16,741 nucleotides of DNA, taken from the NCBI GenBank assembly GCA_910585875.1, contig CAJUIK010000040.1:1-16741 (forward strand), in the 5' to 3' direction. The notes below the pieces were generated by a model, which worked only from the letters and a program-made list of their open reading frames with translations, did no database searches and had not been told where the DNA came from. Below, in pieces: positions 1 to 6,906 of the stretch. The number at the start of each line of letters is the position of its first letter. Position 1 is the first letter of the stretch. Position numbers and translations under genes: made by a program. This stretch comes from an uncultured Eubacteriales bacterium. GTDB lineage: Bacteria; Bacillota; Clostridia; Oscillospirales; Butyricicoccaceae.

Positions 1-170
1 TAACGGGTCATGGCGATACGGGCCGCCTCGATCTGGTTGCTGGTGATCCAGGCGGGCTCTGTGGCCATCAGGCCAAATTCGCCGTTGGAGACAAAATTGC
101 CTCTGGTGGCCTTGCCCTTCATGCGTCCTCTGTGGACTCTGCGGTATTTTACTCTCTTAGGCAGAAGCAT
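1..170 (-). CDS. rplP: 50S ribosomal protein L16 (partial, N-terminal 56 residues)
   Basis: L16 binds 23S rRNA near the A site and the central protuberance of the large subunit. Only the first 56 codons are inside the window; the gene continues past the left edge. The start MLLPKRVKYRRVHRGRMKGK is the classic L16 N-terminus. Its ATG overlaps the rpsC stop by one base (TAATG), and its ribosome binding site GGAAGGAGG lies inside the last codons of rpsC, so the two are translationally coupled. Its position after rpsC matches the usual S10 operon order. Identification is certain; only completeness is unknown. Confidence 0.97.
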   Translation of the reverse strand, partial: MLLPKRVKYRRVHRGRMKGKATRGNFVSNGEFGLMATEPAWITSNQIEAARIAMTR

Positions 171-1051
171 TACTGAGCGCCTCCTTCCGTTCTCGGGGGT
201 TTCGCGGCGGGCGCGCCCTGTCCGCGGTTGTAACCGCCCTGGCCGCCGCTGCGGCCGTTGTATCCGCCGCCCTGGCGGCCTGCGCCGCCGCTGCGGTTGT
301 TATTATATCCGCCCTGACGGTTATTATTGTAACCGCGGCCGCCGCGGCGGTCGCCGTCCCGGCGATCTCTGCGGTCCCGGCGGTCGCGCCGGGGCGCTTC
401 CACTTCGGTGGTCCGAGGGCCGCCTGTCAGGATCTCGCCCTTATACAGCCAAACCTTGACGCCGATGCGCCCGTAAGTGGTGTTGGCCTCCGCGAAGCCG
501 TAGTCGATGTCGGCCCGCAGGGTCTGCAGGGGGATGGTACCCTCGTGGTAATGCTCGGTGCGGGCGATTTCCGCGCCGCCCAAACGGCCGGACACACACA
601 CCTTGATGCCCTTGGCGCCCAGCTTCATGGCCCGGCCGATGGATTGCTTCATGGCCCGGCGGAAGGAGACGCGCTTCTCCAGCTGGGCGGCGATGTTCTC
701 GGCCACCAGCTGGGCGTTCAGATCGGGGCTTCTCACTTCCACGATGCTGATGTTGACGCTCTTGGAGATCATCTTTTCCATCTCTACCCGGAGCTTCTCA
801 ATCTCAGCGCCGCCCTTGCCCACGATGATGCCCGGGCGGGCGCAGTGGATGATGATTTTCACATTTTTGCTGTTGCGCTCGATCTCGATCTGAGGAACGC
901 CGGCGGCGTACAGCTTTTTCTTCAGGAACTTTCTGATGTTATAATCTTCTACCAAAAGGTCGCCGAAGGCGTCGTCTTTGGCATACCAGCGGGAGTCCCA
1001 ACCCTTGATTACGCCCACGCGAAGACCGTGGGGATTGACTTTCTGGCCCAT
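170..1051 (-). CDS. rpsC: 30S ribosomal protein S3 with long Arg/Gly/Asn-rich C-terminal tail
   Basis: S3 sits at the mRNA entry side of the 30S head. Residues 1-215 are canonical: N-terminus MGQKVNPHGLRVG, a KH domain with the GxxG loop GKGG (residues 78-81), and the C-terminal S3 domain ending near GEILTGG. Residues about 216-293 form an added low-complexity tail: RRD repeats (221-231), an RGG-like stretch, two copies of GGYNNNR-like units (239-253) and further Gly/Tyr/Asn/Arg repeats. Usual S3 length is about 210-235 residues, so the tail adds about 65-80. The start ATG has AGGAGG upstream, in the 16-bp gap after rplV. Tail function is unknown; extra RNA binding is an inference. Confidence 0.98.
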   Translation of the reverse strand: MGQKVNPHGLRVGVIKGWDSRWYAKDDAFGDLLVEDYNIRKFLKKKLYAAGVPQIEIERNSKNVKIIIHCARPGIIVGKGGAEIEKLRVEMEKMISKSVNISIVEVRSPDLNAQLVAENIAAQLEKRVSFRRAMKQSIGRAMKLGAKGIKVCVSGRLGGAEIARTEHYHEGTIPLQTLRADIDYGFAEANTTYGRIGVKVWLYKGEILTGGPRTTEVEAPRRDRRDRRDRRDGDRRGGRGYNNNRQGGYNNNRSGGAGRQGGGYNGRSGGQGGYNRGQGAPAAKPPRTEGGAQ

Positions 1052-1067
1052 AACTAACCTCCTGACC

Positions 1068-1403
1068 TTATTCTTTTTCTTTCAGGACCATCGTGATGTG
1101 CGAGGTCCTTTTGAGGATGCGGAACGCTCTGCCCTGGGCGCGGGGGCGAACCCGCTTCATCACAGGGCCAGGGCAAACAAACACCTGGTCCACATAGAGC
1201 AGGTCGGTGTTCATGTTGTGGTTATTTTCAGCGTTGGCCGCCGCGCTCTTCAGCAGCTTCAGCATAGGCTCGCAGGCTGCCTTGGGAGTGTGCATCATTA
1301 TGGCAGCGGCGGTTCCCACATCTTTGCCGCGGATCAGGTCGCAGACAATCTGGACCTTCCGAGGGGAGATGCGGACGTGCTTGAGATAAGCTTTTGCTTC
1401 CAT
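1068..1403 (-). CDS. rplV: 50S ribosomal protein L22
   Basis: L22 is a large-subunit protein whose extended loop lines the polypeptide exit tunnel. The 111-residue product matches the family in length and sequence (MEAKAYLKHVRISPRKVQIV at the N-terminus; the tunnel-loop region around RVRPRAQGRAFRILKRTSH near the C-terminus). ATG start with TTAGGAGGAAA upstream. It lies between rpsS (21-bp gap) and rpsC (16-bp gap) in the standard S10 operon order and is surely co-transcribed with them. No anomaly seen. Confidence 0.98.
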   Translation of the reverse strand: MEAKAYLKHVRISPRKVQIVCDLIRGKDVGTAAAIMMHTPKAACEPMLKLLKSAAANAENNHNMNTDLLYVDQVFVCPGPVMKRVRPRAQGRAFRILKRTSHITMVLKEKE

Positions 1404-1424
1404 CAGTCTCTTTCCTCCTAAGGC

Positions 1425-1706
1425 TTACTTGCCGTTGTTGGACGTTTTGCTGCCCGCATGGCCCCGGTATGTCCGGGTGGGGGCAAATTCGCCCAGCTTA
1501 TGGCCCACCATGTCCTCTGTCACATAGACGGGGACGTGCTTTCTGCCGTCGTGGACGGCGATGGTATGTCCCACGAACTGGGGGAAGATGGTGGAGGCGC
1601 GGGACCAGGTCTTCAGCACTCTCTTTTCACCAGTCTTGTTCAGTTCATTGACCCTTTTGATCAGCTCGGGAGCCACAAAGGGGCCCTTCTTAACGCTTCT
1701 GCCCAT
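1425..1706 (-). CDS. rpsS: 30S ribosomal protein S19
   Basis: S19 is a small-subunit head protein that contacts S13 and the B1 inter-subunit bridges. The 93-residue product begins MGRSVKKGPFVAPELIKRV and contains the conserved region HDGRKHVPVYVTEDMVGHKL and the ending GEFAPTRTYRGH. Length is normal. ATG start with AAAGGAGA upstream. It follows rplB by 18 bp and precedes rplV by 21 bp, in normal operon order. Confidence 0.98.
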   Translation of the reverse strand: MGRSVKKGPFVAPELIKRVNELNKTGEKRVLKTWSRASTIFPQFVGHTIAVHDGRKHVPVYVTEDMVGHKLGEFAPTRTYRGHAGSKTSNNGK

Positions 1707-1724
1707 GAGTTGTGTCTCCTTTCA

Positions 1725-2558
1725 TTATTTGCCGTTGCGGCGGCGGACAATCTGCTTGTCGGTGCGGTTTTTGGTCTTGCGGGTTTTATAACCCATTGTG
1801 GGCTTGCCCCAGGGGGTGACAGGGCTGGGCCGGCCGATGGGGCTCTTGCCTTCGCCGCCGCCGTGGGGGTGGTCGCAGGGGTTCATGACGGAACCGCGCA
1901 CGGTGGGACGGAAGCCCTTGTGACGGGTGCGGCCCGCTTTGCCGATCTGGACGTTTTCATAGTCGATATTGCCCACCTGGCCGATGGTGGCCTTGCAGTT
2001 CATACGGATATACCGCACTTCGCCGGAAGGCAGGCGGACCTGAGCGGCCTCGCCCTCTTTGGCCATCAGCTGAGCGGCGCCGCCGGCGCTGCGCACCAGC
2101 TGGGCGCCTCTGCCGGGATACAGCTCGATGTTGTGGATCACGGTGCCCAGAGGGATATTGGCGATGGGCAGGCAGTTGCCCGGCTTGATATCCGCCGTGG
2201 CGGAGGAATAGACTACGTCGCCGACGTTCAGGCCGTTGGGGGCGATGATATAGCGGCGCTCTTTATCCTCATATTCCACCAGCGCGATGTTGGCGCTGCG
2301 GTTGGGGTCGTATTCGATGGTCAGCACTGTGGCGGGCATTTCCATCTTATCCCGCTTGAAGTCGATCACGCGGTATTTCTTTTTGTTGCCGCCGCCCCGG
2401 TGGCGGACGGTGATTCTGCCATAGCTGTTTCGGCCGGAATTCTTCTTGAGAGTCTCAAGCAGGCTCTTTTCCGGCTTAACCTTGCTCAGGCCCGAATAGT
2501 CGATCACCGTCATATTTCTTCTGGACGGCGTCGTCGGGTTGAAGGTTTTGATAGCCAC
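1725..2558 (-). CDS. rplB: 50S ribosomal protein L2 (GTG start)
   Basis: L2 is a core 23S rRNA-binding protein close to the peptidyl transferase centre and needed for subunit association. The 277-residue product starts MAIKTFNPTTPSRRNM and carries the conserved PCDHPHGGGEGKSPIGRP segment, in which His230 corresponds to the functionally important histidine of the family. The start codon is GTG, with AAGGAG nine bases upstream; no ATG in the right place gives the known N-terminus. An unusually long 99-bp gap separates it from rplW, whereas most other junctions here are under 30 bp. Confidence 0.98.
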   Translation of the reverse strand: MAIKTFNPTTPSRRNMTVIDYSGLSKVKPEKSLLETLKKNSGRNSYGRITVRHRGGGNKKKYRVIDFKRDKMEMPATVLTIEYDPNRSANIALVEYEDKERRYIIAPNGLNVGDVVYSSATADIKPGNCLPIANIPLGTVIHNIELYPGRGAQLVRSAGGAAQLMAKEGEAAQVRLPSGEVRYIRMNCKATIGQVGNIDYENVQIGKAGRTRHKGFRPTVRGSVMNPCDHPHGGGEGKSPIGRPSPVTPWGKPTMGYKTRKTKNRTDKQIVRRRNGK

Positions 2559-2657
2559 TGTGTTTCACTCCTTATTGTCGTTTGTTTTGCGCCGCCGCCG
2601 GTCGTCGGTCTTACGCGGCATACTTTCATTCGGGCTTTGCCCAGGCAGTTCTTTTGT

Positions 2658-2951
2658 TTAGAACATACCCTCGAAGATTTCAATTCCCTTGGAATCTTCG
2701 GTCAGACGCACAATGGCTTTTTTCTTTTTCGAGGTATAACCAGTATGAACGCCCATTCTCTTTTGCTTGCCCCGGACGTTGATGGTGTTCACGCTCAGGA
2801 CCTTTACTTTGAAAATCTCTTCGATGGCCTTGCGGATTTCCACTTTGTTGGAGCCTGTGGCCACCTCGAAGACATATTTCTTATCCGCGATGCCGGCCAT
2901 GCTCTTTTCTGTGATGACCGGACGGAGGATCACGTCGTATGCTGTTTTCAT
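2658..2951 (-). CDS. rplW: 50S ribosomal protein L23
   Basis: L23 lies at the tunnel exit and is a docking site for trigger factor and the signal recognition particle. The 97-residue product (MKTAYDVILRPVITEKSMAG at the start; VEIRKAIEEIFKVKVLSVNT in the middle) is a full-length L23. Its ATG overlaps the rplD stop by one base (TAATG), and its ribosome binding site GAGGAGG is inside the rplD coding end, so translation is probably coupled to L4. Confidence 0.98.
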   Translation of the reverse strand: MKTAYDVILRPVITEKSMAGIADKKYVFEVATGSNKVEIRKAIEEIFKVKVLSVNTINVRGKQKRMGVHTGYTSKKKKAIVRLTEDSKGIEIFEGMF

Positions 2952-3574
2952 TATGCGTATACCTCCTCGATTTTGGCCACCGCCGCTTTGTCCACCACAA
3001 ATTTATCGGCGTGCAGGATGTCGTACACGCTGATGACGGAAGCCACTGTGGTGCGGACGCCGGGCACGTTGCGGGCGGACAGCACCAGGTTGCGGCGGAC
3101 TTCGGGGGTTACCACCAGCGCTTTGCCGGAGATGCCGGCGTCGTTCATGAACTTGACGAAGCTCTTTGTCTTCACTTCGTTCAGGTCCAGGTTGTCGACG
3201 ACCATCACGTTGCCGGCGGCCGCCTTGGCGGACAGGGCGCTCTTGATGGCCAGCTGGCGGGTTTTCTTATTCATATGATAGCCGTAGTCCCGAGGCTTGG
3301 GGCCCAGCGCGACGCCGCCGTGGGTCCACTGAGGCGCCCGGGTGGAGCCCTGACGGGCCCGGCCTGTGCCCTTCTGGCGCCAGGGCTTGCGGCCGCCGCC
3401 CCGGACCTCGGCCCGGGTCAGCGTGCTCTGGGTGCCCTGCCGCTGGTTGGCCAGATAATTCTTGACGGCCTCGTGCATTACGGCGGTGTTGGGCTCGATG
3501 CCGAAGACGGCGTCGTTCAGCTCGATATCGCCCACGACCTTGCCAGTCATATCGTAAACATTTACTTTTGCCAT
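2951..3574 (-). CDS. rplD: 50S ribosomal protein L4
   Basis: L4 is an early-assembly large-subunit protein with a loop reaching the exit tunnel. In gamma-proteobacteria it also represses the S10 operon through the leader; whether that applies here is unknown. The 207-residue product contains the characteristic loop RGGGRKPWRQKGTGRARQGS (residues about 59-78) and GPKPRDYGYHMNKK. ATG start with AGGAGG upstream, 25 bp after rplC. Normal length. Confidence 0.98.
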   Translation of the reverse strand: MAKVNVYDMTGKVVGDIELNDAVFGIEPNTAVMHEAVKNYLANQRQGTQSTLTRAEVRGGGRKPWRQKGTGRARQGSTRAPQWTHGGVALGPKPRDYGYHMNKKTRQLAIKSALSAKAAAGNVMVVDNLDLNEVKTKSFVKFMNDAGISGKALVVTPEVRRNLVLSARNVPGVRTTVASVISVYDILHADKFVVDKAAVAKIEEVYA

Positions 3575-3599
3575 GTTGTTTGTTCCTCCTTCCCTGCCC

Positions 3600-4232
3600 T
3601 TAAGCCTTGACCGTATTCTTGATGAATACGATACCGCCCTTGGGGCCGGGGACAGCGCCGCGGATGGCGATCAGGTTCAGTTCTTTATCCACCTTGGCGA
3701 TATCCAGGTTTTGAATTGTAACCTGCTCGGCGCCCAGATGGCCGGCCATCTTTTTGCCGGGGAAGACCCGGGAGGGGTCGGTGTTGGCGCCCATGGAGCC
3801 GACGGAGCGGTGCACAGGACCCACGCCGTGGGTATGTTCCTGGGAATGAGCGTTCCAGCGCTTGATGATGCCGGCGTACCCTTTGCCCTTGCTGACGCCG
3901 GTGACGTCCACCTTGTCGCCTTCGGCAAACACGTCGGCGTACACGATATCGCCCACATTATAGGAAGAGATATCGTCCAGCCGGAATTCTTTCAGGTATT
4001 TCTTCATGCCCACGCCGGCCTTTTTCAAGTGTCCGGCCTCGGGCTTGTTCAGCTTTTTCTCCGCGATATCGGCGAAGCCCAGCTGGATGGAATCAAAGCC
4101 TTCTTTGTCCACCGTCTTTTTCTGCACCACGGTGCAGGGGCCGGCTTCGATGACGGTGACGGGAATCACTTTGCCCGTCTCGTCAAAGATCTGGGTCATG
4201 CCGACCTTTTTGCCAATAATGGCTTTCTGCAT
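3600..4232 (-). CDS. rplC: 50S ribosomal protein L3
   Basis: L3 is an early-assembly protein whose loop reaches towards the peptidyl transferase centre. The 210-residue product has the family N-terminus (MQKAIIGKKVGMTQIFDETG), the central GxxHRSVGSMGANTDPSRVF-type segment and a GKKMAGHLG motif. ATG start with AAGGAGGAAATACA upstream. It is separated from rpsJ by a 96-bp gap with two small hairpins (annotated separately). Confidence 0.98.
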   Translation of the reverse strand: MQKAIIGKKVGMTQIFDETGKVIPVTVIEAGPCTVVQKKTVDKEGFDSIQLGFADIAEKKLNKPEAGHLKKAGVGMKKYLKEFRLDDISSYNVGDIVYADVFAEGDKVDVTGVSKGKGYAGIIKRWNAHSQEHTHGVGPVHRSVGSMGANTDPSRVFPGKKMAGHLGAEQVTIQNLDIAKVDKELNLIAIRGAVPGPKGGIVFIKNTVKA

Positions 4233-4328
4233 TGTATTTCCTCCTTACAGGCTATTGGTTGAAGGGGTCCGCCTTCAACTTGACCCGCCCGCCCTTTCGC
4301 GGGTTTCTCGGGTTGCGACTTTTTTGGT
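4233..4328 (-). promoter_or_regulatory. rpsJ-rplC intergenic region with two hairpins
   Basis: This 96-bp spacer, read on the minus strand, holds two inverted repeats. One is ACCCGC/GCGGGT (4304-4299 with 4288-4283). The other is a perfect 7-bp stem TTGAAGG/CCTTCAA with a 6-base loop (4278-4272 with 4265-4259), ending about a dozen bases before the rplC ribosome binding site. Neither is followed by a T tract, so they do not look like terminators. They could be processing sites or modulate rplC translation; this is inference. Confidence 0.5.
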
Positions 4329-4640
4329 TTACAGCTTGATTTCAATCTCCACGCCGGCGGGCAGATCCAGGTTGGTCAGCGCCTCGGTGGTCTTCTGGGT
4401 GGGCTTCAGGATATCGATCAAGCGCTTGTGGGTCCGGCGCTCAAATTGCTCCCGGCTGTCTTTATATTTGTGTACGGCCCGCAGGATGGTGACGATTTCC
4501 TTTTCCGTAGGCAGAGGGATGGGGCCGGAAACTTCCACGCCGGTGCGCTTGGCCGTCTCCACGATTTTCTCCGCCGCCTGGTCGATCACCTGGTGGTCGT
4601 AAGCCTTTAAGCGAATCCTGATTCTGTCTGTCTTTGCCAC
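4329..4640 (-). CDS. rpsJ: 30S ribosomal protein S10 (GTG start)
   Basis: S10 is a 30S head protein and, as NusE, also takes part in transcription antitermination with NusB. The 103-residue product (start (M)AKTDRIRIRLKAYDHQVI; central PIPLPTEKEIVTILR) has the exact usual length. The start codon is GTG at 4640-4638 with AAGGAGG eight bases upstream. An open frame continues further upstream to 4883, but the extension lacks family similarity and lies in the transcribed leader, so it is not used. This is the first gene of the operon. Confidence 0.97.
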   Translation of the reverse strand: MAKTDRIRIRLKAYDHQVIDQAAEKIVETAKRTGVEVSGPIPLPTEKEIVTILRAVHKYKDSREQFERRTHKRLIDILKPTQKTTEALTNLDLPAGVEIEIKL

Positions 4641-4973
4641 TATGTGTTCCTCCTTGAATTTGCGAACGTAATCAAATTTTGGTTGACCGCGTTCGGCGGG
4701 AAACTCGCAACGCCTCCGGGCGTATCGCGTTTCAGGCATGAAAGAAGCCGGCTGCATAGGCGCAATCTTCCGGCGTTTTCCGCACCCGTTGGTTTCCCAG
4801 GAGGGCTTGCCTGTCCATGCAGACAGTCCCGCCCCGCGAAACGCGCGTGCCGTTTGTTTCCCAGCCGCCCGATTGTCGGACATACTCCACCGAAGTTACC
4901 CGCCAAAGGCGGCAATCTCCAGCTTCATCGCATTGTTTTTCGCGCCAAGGCATAGAAATCCCTTTTCAAGCGC
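4641..4973 (-). promoter_or_regulatory. Structured 5' leader of the S10 operon
   Basis: About 330 nt lie between the predicted transcription start (near 4973) and the rpsJ start. On the minus strand there are several hairpins. They are CCGCC/GGCGG with a TTT loop (around 4899-4913) and a two-part stem GGGC-[4x4 internal loop]-CUGUC-UGCAUG-GACAG-GCCC (4803-4834). Two more are GCCGG/CCGGC followed by TTCTTT (4774-4741) and GCGTT/AACGC (4689-4713). A 15-nt sequence occurs twice, flanking the GGGC stem. A leader this long and structured suggests control of the operon. I do not recognise it as the L4 leader of E. coli or another named element. Confidence 0.6.
4786..4864. repeat. 15-nt direct repeat pair in the S10 leader
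   Basis: On the plus strand, positions 4786-4800 (CCGTTGGTTTCCCAG) and 4850-4864 (CCGTTTGTTTCCCAG) match at 14 of 15 bases. In the RNA they read CUGGGAAACCAACGG and CUGGGAAACAAACGG, flanking the CUGUC/GACAG hairpin. They could be two copies of a protein-binding or loop motif. Confidence 0.7.
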
Positions 4974-4979
4974 TCCCCT

Positions 4980-5008
4980 ATCATACCCTATCCTTCGGCA
5001 GTTGTCAA
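4980..5008 (-). promoter_or_regulatory. Sigma-A promoter of the S10 operon
   Basis: On the minus strand TTGACA (5008-5003) and TATGAT (4985-4980) are separated by exactly 17 bases. This is a near-perfect vegetative promoter facing rpsJ, with predicted start near 4973. Strong promoters are expected for ribosomal protein operons. Confidence 0.9.
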
Positions 5009-5076
5009 GGGTTTTTGCGGGTTTTTTGTGAAGATTGCGGCGCAGCGGCCCGACGCTGGCCGCCGGGCTGTTTTTG

Positions 5077-5085
5077 TGTTATACT
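5077..5085 (+). promoter_or_regulatory. Extended -10 promoter for the sugar kinase gene
   Basis: TGTTATACT is an extended -10 element (TGn followed by TATACT, 5080-5085), placed about 35 bases before the kinase start codon. No good -35 box is seen 17 bases upstream, consistent with an extended -10 type. A GCGGCC/GGCCGC stem (5045-5063) lies just upstream. Confidence 0.6.
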
Positions 5086-5119
5086 TGGCTGCATATCGTT
5101 AAGAAAGCGACGTGATTTG

Positions 5120-6022
5120 ATGAAAATCCTATCCCTTGGTTCTCTCAACATCGATTTTGTGTATAGCGTCGGCCATATCTGCTTGGAGGGGGAAACCCTC
5201 TCCGCCCGGGCGCTGGAGCGGAAACAGGGCGGCAAAGGCCTCAATCAGGCGGCGGCCTTGGCCCGGGCCGGGGCCCCGGTTTTCATGGCCGGCTGCGTGG
5301 GGCCGGACGGAGACGATTTGGCAGAGACGCTGGCCCGCTCCGGCGCGGACGTCTCCTATGTCCGAAAAATCCAGGAGCCCAGCGGCAGCGCCATGATTCA
5401 GCTGGCCGATTCGGGCGCCAATTCCATTGTCGTCTACGGCGGCGCCAACCGGAAAGTCACGCCCCAGATGATCGACGAGGTCCTGTCCCATTTCAGCCCG
5501 GGGGATTACATCCTGTTGCAAAATGAAATCTCCTGCGTGGAGTATGCCTTCCGCGCCGCCAAAGCCCGGGGGATGAAGCTGGCTTTCAACCCCTCCCCCA
5601 TTTCCGAAGAGCTGTTTCGGTATCCTCTGGAGCTGGCGGACATCCTGATTCTCAACGAACTGGAGGGCCGGAGCCTGGCCGGAATCCAAAGCTCCTCCGG
5701 GGAAGAGATTTTGGCCGCCCTGGCCCGCCGGTTTCCCCAAGCCGCCGTCGTCCTTACCCTGGGGGAACAGGGCGCGCTCTACCAAGACGGGCGGAGCCGC
5801 CTGTTCTGCCCCGCCCAAAAAGTACCCGTGATAGACACCACAGGGGCTGGAGACACTTTCTGCGGCTATTTTTTGGCCTGCTCCATGAAAGGAATGCCCC
5901 CGGAACAGGCGCTGGCTATGGCTACCCAGGCCAGCGCCTTGGCCATCGGAACAAAGGGCGCCGCGGACAGCATCCCCTCTTGGGCCCAGGTGGAAGCCGC
6001 GGCGGCCCGGCCAGGGCGGTAG
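5120..6022 (+). CDS. PfkB-family sugar kinase, ribokinase-like
   Basis: PfkB-family kinases phosphorylate sugars or nucleosides with ATP in the cytoplasm; ribokinase makes ribose-5-phosphate. The 300-residue product has the family substrate motif GSLNIDF (7-13), GGKGLNQAAA (37-46, the ribokinase GGKGxNQA signature), the NxxE motif NELE (179-182), LTLGEQGA (212-219) and the C-terminal DTTGAGDTFCGYF (239-251), in which Asp245 is the predicted catalytic base. Length is typical of RbsK (about 300). ATG chosen because the PfkB fold begins directly after it and the frame upstream is not family-like; the ribosome binding site is weak. It stands alone, without rbs transporter genes, so the sugar cannot be fixed; ribose is the best guess. 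Confidence 0.9.
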   Translation: MKILSLGSLNIDFVYSVGHICLEGETLSARALERKQGGKGLNQAAALARAGAPVFMAGCVGPDGDDLAETLARSGADVSYVRKIQEPSGSAMIQLADSGANSIVVYGGANRKVTPQMIDEVLSHFSPGDYILLQNEISCVEYAFRAAKARGMKLAFNPSPISEELFRYPLELADILILNELEGRSLAGIQSSSGEEILAALARRFPQAAVVLTLGEQGALYQDGRSRLFCPAQKVPVIDTTGAGDTFCGYFLACSMKGMPPEQALAMATQASALAIGTKGAADSIPSWAQVEAAAARPGR

Positions 6023-6068
6023 CCAGAGCCGCGCCCGGGCCGTCCCAAGGCGGCCGCTGCCAGCCCCG

Positions 6069-6872
6069 TTATTCGCCCGCCGCGGCCCCGCCGCTGACGG
6101 AGACGACAGAGAGCCAGGCCGGCAGGGCGGCCATGGGGTTGCGCCGCCAGCAGTTGATCTCCGTCAGCCGCTCTGGAACCTGTTTTTGCAGCTGTTCATA
6201 GGAAAACCAGAACGAAGCGTCCGCGGCCGGTAGCTCTTCCATCCGGCGGATGGAAAATCCCGCCCCAATCATGGCGTTCACGATATCTTGAACCCGCCAA
6301 TGGAGCTGGGGCCGCGTCTCCTCATAAGGCTTAATCACCTTCGGCTCCCGCCAGGGTTCCCCAGAAAAAGGCCTCTGAAACGGATGGACGTCGTATAAAA
6401 CGGCGACTCCGCCGGGCTTGAGCGTCCGATGGAAGCTGCGATACATTTCGTCCAAATCCGCAATCCAGGTCAGCGTGCCGTTGGAGGTGTAAATCAGGTC
6501 GAAGCAGCCGCTTTCCAAACCGGCCAGCGTCCCAGTGTCCTCCTGCGCAAACCGAATCTTCAGCCCGCGCCGGCCGGCGACTGCCTGGGCCCGATCCAGC
6601 TGCTTTTGACTGATGTCCGTCGAGACGACTTCCGCCCCCATCCGCGCCAGGGCAAAGGCGGCGTGATTGTCTCCGCTGGAGGGCAAAAGGACCTTCTTCC
6701 CCTGCAAGTCGGGGACAAACTGCCGAAGCAGCCGATAAACCGCCGGATGAAAGGCCCTGGCCGGATCCTTCATCAGCTCTTCAATCTTCTCTTCCGCACG
6801 CAAAGATTGATACCAGTCCGAGTCCGCCGTTTTGTCCCAGTATTCCTTGATCTTCTCCAATGATTCGCCCAC
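6069..6872 (-). CDS. Class I SAM-dependent methyltransferase (small-molecule type), GTG start
   Basis: Predicted to transfer a methyl group from S-adenosylmethionine to an unknown acceptor. The 267-residue product has a Rossmann-type arrangement: motif I at 61-70 (VLLPSSGDNH, in place of the usual VLDLGCGTG), an acidic motif II at 85-88 (TDIS), a motif IV-like FDLIYTSNGTLTW (124-136) and the RTLKPGG turn (149-155). The C-terminal part is Trp- and Phe-rich. GTG start with GGAAGGAG six bases upstream. It is the last gene of the run that begins with glutaminase, 34 bp after the Mrr-type gene, and converges on the sugar kinase. No target-recognition domain or NPPY motif is present, so a DNA methyltransferase role is unlikely. 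Confidence 0.85.
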   Translation of the reverse strand: MGESLEKIKEYWDKTADSDWYQSLRAEEKIEELMKDPARAFHPAVYRLLRQFVPDLQGKKVLLPSSGDNHAAFALARMGAEVVSTDISQKQLDRAQAVAGRRGLKIRFAQEDTGTLAGLESGCFDLIYTSNGTLTWIADLDEMYRSFHRTLKPGGVAVLYDVHPFQRPFSGEPWREPKVIKPYEETRPQLHWRVQDIVNAMIGAGFSIRRMEELPAADASFWFSYEQLQKQVPERLTEINCWRRNPMAALPAWLSVVSVSGGAAAGE

Positions 6873-6906
6873 AATGTTCTCCTTCCTCCGCTCTGACAGA
6901 CGGCTC

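Noticed and set aside
215..345. A CRISPR or tandem-repeat array in the GC-rich repeats near the left edge
   Set aside because: The repeats are in frame with rpsC and encode its Gly/Asn/Arg tail; there are no spacers.
1458..3278. A 606-codon open frame on the plus strand
   Set aside because: It lies entirely antisense to rpsS, rplB, rplW and part of rplD, shows no domain-like pattern, and is explained by the GC-rich codon bias of those genes.
4732..4953. A 73-codon frame in the S10 leader that could be a leader peptide
   Set aside because: Its ribosome binding site is weak and it runs through the repeat and hairpins. A second frame over the same region is equally open, so coding is not supported.
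6023..6068. A terminator between the convergent sugar kinase and methyltransferase genes
   Set aside because: The region is GC-rich with short stems such as GGCCG/CGGCC but has no T tract on either strand.
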